Assembly (NCBI GenBank): GCA_033816765.1
Contig: CM066288.1
Location: 2,232,001 to 2,296,000 of the forward strand
Source: Nothopassalora personata
Lineage: Eukaryota > Ascomycota > Dothideomycetes > Mycosphaerellales > Mycosphaerellaceae
Direction of reading: 5' to 3'
DNA: 64,000 nt
Shown: in pieces, positions 57,801 to 64,000 of the stretch
Layout of the letters: the number at the start of each line of letters is the position of its first letter
Position numbering within the stretch: the first letter of the stretch is position 1
Notes under the pieces: model-generated
What the model was told of the DNA's origin: nothing
Database searches by the model: none
Seen by the model: the letters and a program-made list of their open reading frames with translations, nothing else
Program-made: the position numbers and the translations under genes

Positions 57801-59063
57801 CTAGATGGTCTAGGTTAATCTATGCTATCCTCTAGGGACGCGGACTTCTTAGTAATAGTACCCTCTATAAAGTATAGAAGGCTATCCTTATAGACGGCTA
57901 GGCGGTGTCTTCTAATAATCTCCCTACTCTTAGCCGACTACGGATTAATGCTACGTGCTTTAGCCTCCCTATCGCACCGGGTAAGATTACTAGGCTCTAG
58001 AATTTGCTTACAATCTATGCCCTTACGGCCGATCCTTATACGCTAGATTAATGCCCTCTAAATTCTACTAATAGCCCTACTATAGTCTAGGTACTTGTTA
58101 ATAAAGGCCGTAAACTAGCGGCGCCCGCTATTAGTACTATAAAGCTCGGAGATAACGCGTCGATTAAGAATCTTGTTATCTATCTACTATAGCTAGTAGC
58201 GGGTAAGCGTAGCTCGAAGAGTCTTCTCTCGGTTACGAATCTCTAAACCGGTCTTACGAATCTTGCCGACGATAGGAAATAAGACATCGAGCTTCTTATT
58301 ACTAAGGAATTTATCCTAGTAGCTCTTACCTATGCCGCTCTTAACTTCCTCGAAAAATAGGTTAACCTAGACGGAGTAGTCTTTGAATACCTTCTCGAAG
58401 CCCTTATAGAAGTTCTTTAATACCTTAACCCGCTTCTAAGGACTAAGCTCTCGGAACATAACATTAGCGGCGGACTTTGGCGTGTTCGTATTAGTAAGGA
58501 CATGCTTAACGTTATCCGGTAGGCGAAGGGACTCGAACAAGGTCTAAGGTAGGCGGGTAAGCCTAGTAATAGTACTAGTAAGCGCTATACTCGAGCTAGC
58601 CGGGCGTAACGAAGGACTAGCTAAAGCTATAATAACTAGGACTCGCTAGCAGTAAGATCGTAAGAGCTAGCTATCTCGTAGTGCTACTCTAGAGTATTAG
58701 TAAGCTTTAAAAGCTTAGTGTCGGGGTAGGGGCTTTAAAGGTTAAGGTCGTAAAGAGAGAGGCTAGAGAATCGTCTAATGTGTAGTAGTAGATGGATGTG
58801 TTAGTAGTTCTAGTAATAGTATTAGTATTTAAAGAAAAAGAGAGGAAGTAGTAGGTAGAGAGCTACGCTTAAGTATACCTCTTAGCGTATATTCCTATAA
58901 CCGTTATAAGGTAGTAGCGCCGAGACCGGTCTTATAAGTAGTAAGAGTAGTGCTATTAAGGTTACACTAAAGGTCTAATAACCCTACATGTAACCGAAAA
59001 CTAGTGCTAGTAACCACCTAGGTAAGCATTCGGTAGGGGTATGCTACGCTATCACGTAATCCG

Positions 59064-59089
59064 ATTTACCGGTCCCGGGACCGGTAAAT
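59064..59089. repeat. Palindromic site 2
   Basis: A perfect 26-bp palindrome: ATTT, then ACCGGTCCCGGGACCGGT, then AAAT. Confidence 0.98.
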
Positions 59090-62000
59090 GTAACTCTACT
59101 AACTAAGGTCTAACTAAGGTAAGAATACCCTATAAAGTAAAGTCTAGATAACCGAATCGGCTTAATAAACTAAAGGGCATATGCAACACATGCCTAAGGG
59201 AAGTAAACTCCGTACGCTATTACTAACTAATTAGTTCTTAGCCTCAATCCTACTAAACTGTAAAATTTCGGCTATAGAAAGGTTATAAGGCCTAACCTAT
59301 AGCTTCTTAGATTCCGGTTTAGGATACGATCCCCTTTCGTTAACTCCTATAGGTAGTACGTCTTCGTCGGCGATAGGCTCGATCTCGTTCGAATTACTAC
59401 TGTCTTCGCTATTAGCGACTTCTCCCTCCCCTATTACGAGATCGATCCTATTATCTAGGCCTAGTACTCCTATGTTATCCGGGCGAAGCTTTAGAACTAG
59501 CTTAAGGTTTTCTCGTGCCTAAACTCTCTTTATTAGCGTGCTATTAAGTTCCTTAAGAATATAGGTACTAAACTCCCTAGAGACACTAGATACCCGATAT
59601 GGACCTTACTATCGGTAACCGATCTTACGTAAGAAGTTATCCTTATATAGCTTATCGAACCTTATAATAAGGTCGCCCTTCTAGAAACTAATAAAGTTAA
59701 CATTTCGGTAAGAATTAAAGTAGTCCTTACTAAGTTCTCTTAGTCGCTTCCTTCAAGCATGTAGCTCTTCTAAACTAAGGTCTCGAGCCTAGAGTTAACG
59801 CGCACGTATAGTAAGTAGGTCCTTAGTCGTTCTTACCGATCCCTATTAATAATTCGCCTACGTCGGGTACTTAACCTCAATTGGTAGAATCGTACGATGG
59901 CTATATAGGACCTAAGCTAGCGTTATTCTAGTAGTACGATAGGTCGTGGTCCTATTAGCCTATAACATAGCGGGTACCTATTGCTCCTATCCGCGGTATG
60001 TGTTCCTTATAAGCTTTGCTAACGCTATAAGAATCGGACGGTGCCTAACCTCGACCGGAGTATTAGACTACGGATAGTACGGTAATATTCGGATCCTTCG
60101 AACACTAAGTCCTACGAGTAACCGCTTAACCTTAGCCGTATAAACCGTAGCGTTATTAAGCACAATTTTAGCATAGTAGCCGTACCTATAGAAGACATCT
60201 TCGTATAGAAACTTAGTAACCGTCTTAGAGCTAGGAGGTGCCCTTATTACTCTAGCCTCGATCTAGTTACTAAGTGCCTCGCGCATAACTAGGAGGTATC
60301 CATTTTTATGCACCTAGACGGGGTCCGAGTACCACTTCTTACTAATAACCTAAGGGCTCGATAAGTGAAGCTCTCTAGCGCGCTAGTTACCTTCGCGAAA
60401 CCTATAAGGAGCATAACTTCAAACCTACGTAGAGACATCAGCGAAGCACCCGTCCTAGTAATACCGATCGGAAATAAGGTTATACACGACCTTAGCGCTA
60501 CGGTAACCGTGTCTTTTATAGCATTCTATAACGATCTCCTTCTAAGCCTTATTATCGTTAATTACAAGTTGTAACGGTGCTCCTCGGCGCTTCTAGAAGA
60601 ATAGCAATTGGTCTCGGATAAAGAAGTTAACGCTCTTCTTCACTAGCCGCCGGTACTTAGTACGGGTAATACTATCGGGTCGGGTCCTAGTTTCTATAAC
60701 CTAAGTAAGCTACTAAGAGCCCTTAGAATATTAGTCCCCGAGATGTCGTGTTTTCTAGATTTCAACTAGATAGGTATCGACCGGCTCCGGGTACCCGAAT
60801 AGCTTATTATCAATTATCTAGTCGACTTCGTCTTCGTTAGCTTCCCTAGGTTCCTAAGGTGTAGAGGGCCTACGAGACAGGGCATCTAGGCTAGTATGTC
60901 TAGTCCCCGTAACGTGTTTTACCTCGAACGTAAATAACCTAATCTATGCGACCTACCGGGCTATTGCCGAGTTCGGTAGGTCCGAAGCCGGCCGGTTAAG
61001 CTACTATATAAGTGTCTTAGCATTAACCTTAAGGACAACATTAATGCTAGTAATATATCTCTAGATCTTCTTAAGCCCCTTAAGGACCCTAAGGCATTCC
61101 CGCTTACTAGCATTATATCTAGATTCTAACGCGTTCTAGATTCCACTCTTATACCGCACCGGATAACGCCGTCGGGTACTGTCTATTAATTCTTAAGAAA
61201 CGATACATCCCTATCTAGTGCCGCTAGTATTAACTAAGATAAAGATAGACCTAGCACTAGGTAAGTAGTAGAGGGTAACTAAGGCTAGAGCCTACATAAG
61301 ATATCCAGTAACCTCTTCTTTCGAGAACTGCTTATTTTCTATCTAGGTAAACTCGGCGTCCTTCTTTAGTAGCTTATACATTAGTCGAGCGATAATAACG
61401 AACTAGGGGATCTATATCTGGAAGTACATACACAGCCCTACATAGGTACGGACCTCCTTAATATAGGTAGGCATAGGCTAATCTAGGATCTTGGCTATAA
61501 CCTTTAGGTTAGGATAGCGACTATCCGGGCTAGTAACGTACCTAACAATCTTAAGCTTTTCGTATAACTATTACGATTTACCTCTAGCAACTACCGCACT
61601 AGCTCTTTCTAGGTTAGTAAGAACTAGATCTAGGGAAACAATGTGCTTAACGACCTATTTTCTTAACCTAGGCTCTACTTTGGCATTCCTATAGTCCTTA
61701 GTTAGTCCCTTAATACCGATATTATCGAGAAACGGCTTCGCTCAATACGAGATATAATTAAGTAGAATCTTTATTACCGTACGTACGAACTAAGTAACTA
61801 AATTAGTAGCTCCTTAAGGTAGAGTCGTGTTACGTACTAGGCTAAGAGGGGTCATGAAGGCTATTAAGTCCCGGTAGGACTTATCTAAAGTAATCTAATT
61901 ATAACCTAAAAACAGGTCTATAAGTGAAGCGACTCGGTACCCGGTAAAATCCTCTAAGAAGCTATCCGTGTCCGGCGGAATGTTAGCATCGCGTATAGTA

Positions 62001-64000
62001 ACCTTATTTAGGAGCATAGCTAAGTTAATTAACCGATATAGCACATCGCTTCTAGAGGCATTAACCTTCTTTACGACTAGGAACTAGCTATTGGAATATG
62101 CCCCTTATAAGTATTCTAGGATGTTGTTCTTAATCCGGGCTCTAATTATACGCTTAACAATTGCCCTAAGACTTGGGTGTAACCGGATAGGGCGTGCCTA
62201 CTATAGCCTATAAGGGACCGTGTTAATCTTCTAAGGTGGCATAACGTCGTGCCTAATTTGCCTTATGTAACTAAAATCCTAAGCGAGGACTGCCTCCCGG
62301 TTATAGAGCATCTTATTGAATAAGGCCCGCTCTATTAGTAATAGCTTAATACTAACCTTAATTAAGGTAAGTCGTTCTAGCGTGATCCGGCTACCTCGCT
62401 TAATACTTGAGAATTTCTTAGTTAAGTACTTCCTATCAAACGGACCTTATCCTTTAGCCATCTTAGATTCTAGGTATAGTGCCCTACGCTTCTATTCTAT
62501 ATCTCCCTTAACTCGTGATTCTAGGCGTTCGTGAACGCTCGCGTCTACTAGCTTCTTCTTGTCCGCCTTACGCTTGTACATCGTAAAGACCTACGGCATC
62601 CTAATGTTAGCTATATGTTAGCCTACTTGTTACTTCCGTACCTAAGCATTTAATATAGATTGCCTTAGGATCTCGGAGGGCCAGTCCCCTTAAACTAAAT
62701 AAACATTAGTAATAGAATCTCCCTTAAACGCGCCTATTCTAATCTCTATAACTCGTTCCTTTGTTCTAGCACTCCTAAGCAATCCTAATAAGTGAGCTAA
62801 ATGGTTACTAGGCGTTAGAGCCTTACCGGGTTCCTATAGATGCGTCGTGTCGTGTCTTCCTATAGATGCGTCGTGTCGTAGTCGTATCCGTTTTCCTTAC
62901 TATAGCTATTTACCGGTCCCGGGACCGGTAAATTAAAGTCCGAGGTTTCTTTGAGATAGTACGAGAACCTTACTTATTTTATTAAATCCGGCTTTAGTAA
63001 GTCGGTAGGTTAAGCGCCGTAACTTAACCTACCCTTCCATTTCCCGACGCTTTTAATAGTTCTTAAAGGGTCTTACACCTATCCGAGCTAACTAGGGTAG
63101 TAAATATAACACTTTCACCTTTACGGCTAGTAATAGCCCCCTCCTATAAACTATCATCGCAGTTACGGGCAGTAAGCCGCACCTTACGGGCCTACGGACG
63201 TCCTAGGATTGTTAGTAAGTTTAGATCCGAAGAGATAAACACGTCTACCTAGTAGTAAACCCTAAATACCTAAACATCCAAATTGCCTATAACACCTTTA
63301 AACTAGGCCCGCCCTCTAGCACCTCGAAAAGTAAGCTAAGTACTCGACATTACTAGTAACCTAAACCTATAAGCGTTTCTCTAGCCGATAATATTCACCT
63401 CGGAACCCTTATTAATTAGGCACCTAATCTAGTTCTTATTTATCCTAAACTCCGCTACTACCTAAGGACTAGGGACTATAGTAAAGTTATTAAGGACACT
63501 AGAGAGCCCGATTTTCTTAACGTCCTTATATAGCTTAGTAGTAGGGACCGCACCCTTAGAGTAAAGTATAGTTGAATACACTCCGACATACTAGGCCTTA
63601 CTATCTTCGCGGAAGACCTCCTTACTATACTTAGGTTTATCTTTATAGGTAACTACTTATCTAGTACGAACCTTAGGGTCCTTTCCTATAAGACGTCGCA
63701 CTATAGCGAGCTTCTCCTAAAGAGCGGGGATGTTAGTAACGCGACCGAAGAGGGCAGCTTCGAACTAGCGACTATATCGAAACTAATCTTAGGCGTTCAC
63801 ATTAGGAAACGTTGTCTAGAGGATCTAATTAATCTAGTAGATAATACCCTCTTCCTTTATAACCGGGCTATTACTAGCTAAACTATATTATCGGACGTAG
63901 TTATTAATCCTTATAGTCTTAGCATTCTGTATACGCTTCCTTTACGCGAAGGGGGCGTTCACGGGACTAATAGGCATATCCTTAGGTAGTCTTTTATTAG
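59090..64000 (-). mobile_element. RIP-decayed Ty3/gypsy element on the minus strand (copy D), running out of the window
   Basis: Read on the minus strand: a protease-like segment near 63420-63370 (LINKGSEVNIIG, normally D-S-G), then reverse transcriptase near 62140-61860. Reverse-transcriptase hallmarks include FLVVKKVNASRSD, NKVTIRDANIPPD and YRVASLIDLF. Integrase and its C-terminal region occupy about 60300-59400, with LPIEVKYPT and KDYFNSYRNVNFISFQKGDL. gag would lie beyond 64000. No LTR was recognised at the 59.1-kb end. The family differs from copies A-C. A third palindrome interrupts the stretch between protease and reverse transcriptase at 62908-62933. Confidence 0.8.
62908..62933. repeat. 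Palindromic site 3
   Basis: The same perfect 26-bp palindrome as site 2, with different flanks. A short duplicated segment starting CCTATAGATGCGTCGTGTCG lies just to its left (62831 and 62858). Confidence 0.95.

Larger units (their letters stand above)
54817..59089. mobile_element. Unclassified RIP-decayed element bounded by palindromic sites
   Basis: The segment lies between two near-identical palindromes (54825-54852 and 59064-59089). Next to the left one, inside the segment, is GGTCACGTGACGAGTAGCGTAG. Next to the right one, in inverse orientation, is GGATTACGTGATAGCGTAG, so the two ends resemble diverged inverted repeats. CAGGGGTA precedes the left palindrome. Decayed coding sequence is visible on the minus strand (about 55900-56850 and 57800-58500) and on the plus strand (about 56900-57500), but none matches a transposase I can name. 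A DNA transposon is the likeliest class; the limits are uncertain. Confidence 0.4.

Noticed and set aside
54817..59041. hAT-type ends (CAGGGGTA) for the palindrome-bounded element
   Set aside because: The right end does not show the inverse TACCCCTG with a matching 8-bp duplication, so a hAT assignment is not supported.
59064..62933. Gypsy copy D as an element bounded by palindromes 2 and 3
   Set aside because: Protease-like coding sequence of the same element continues beyond palindrome 3, so that palindrome is internal, not a terminus.
36030..64000. Giant mobile element (Starship-like) carrying CAX, SNF2 and CHMP7 as cargo
   Set aside because: No tyrosine-recombinase captain gene or element boundary could be recognised; segmental duplication followed by RIP is simpler.

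Overview
The window looks like nuclear DNA of a filamentous ascomycete, most likely a Dothideomycete (inference). Genes have short introns of about 50-180 bp with GTRNGN donors and CTAAC/CTGAC branch sites. The conserved genes are fungal in type, and the repeats show the C-to-T decay of repeat-induced point mutation (RIP). No bacterial features are present.

There are three compartments. (1) 1-8729 is a nest of dead LTR retrotransposons: the 3' part of one Ty3/gypsy element, a fragment of a second, a copia pol and a small LTR. (2) 8730 to about 36030 is a RIP-free gene island. (3) About 36030-64000 is a second RIP-decayed block. It holds dead copies of host-type genes (a CAX Ca2+/H+ exchanger, a SNF2-family helicase and a CHMP7/Snf7-like ESCRT-III gene), a complete gypsy element with 360-bp LTRs and a target duplication, an unclassified repeat with palindromic sites, and another gypsy element on the minus strand. 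In compartments 1 and 3 CpA and TpG are almost absent and TpA is in excess, so nearly every Gln (CAG/CAA) and Trp (TGG) codon has become a stop. CpG, CpC and CpT are kept.

The island carries recognisable single-copy genes: the alpha subunit of the mitochondrial processing peptidase (-), a Dma1-type FHA-RING ubiquitin ligase (+), an OM14-like mitochondrial outer-membrane protein (-), a UCH37/Uch2-type deubiquitinase (+), an unrecognised single-pass membrane protein (+), a small cysteine-rich secreted protein (-), phosphatidylserine decarboxylase 1 (-) and a Spg1/Tem1 septation GTPase (+). The themes are mitochondrial biogenesis (MPP, OM14-like, Psd1) and cell-cycle/ubiquitin control (Dma1, Uch2, Spg1). 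Dma1 and Spg1 belong to the same septation-initiation circuitry in yeasts, but their proximity here may be chance. The left end of the island (8.7-14.9 kb) has only short, broken or F-box-like ORFs.

The most unusual observation concerns the gypsy elements. Between the end of pol and the 3' LTR they carry an ORF on the opposite strand. In the two best copies this ORF encodes a Zn(II)2Cys6-like cysteine cluster followed by a predicted coiled coil. Other notable items are a 768-bp retroposon without RIP decay that landed in the dead SNF2 gene, a tRNA-like relic inside the complete gypsy element, and three near-identical 26-28-bp palindromes within 8 kb.
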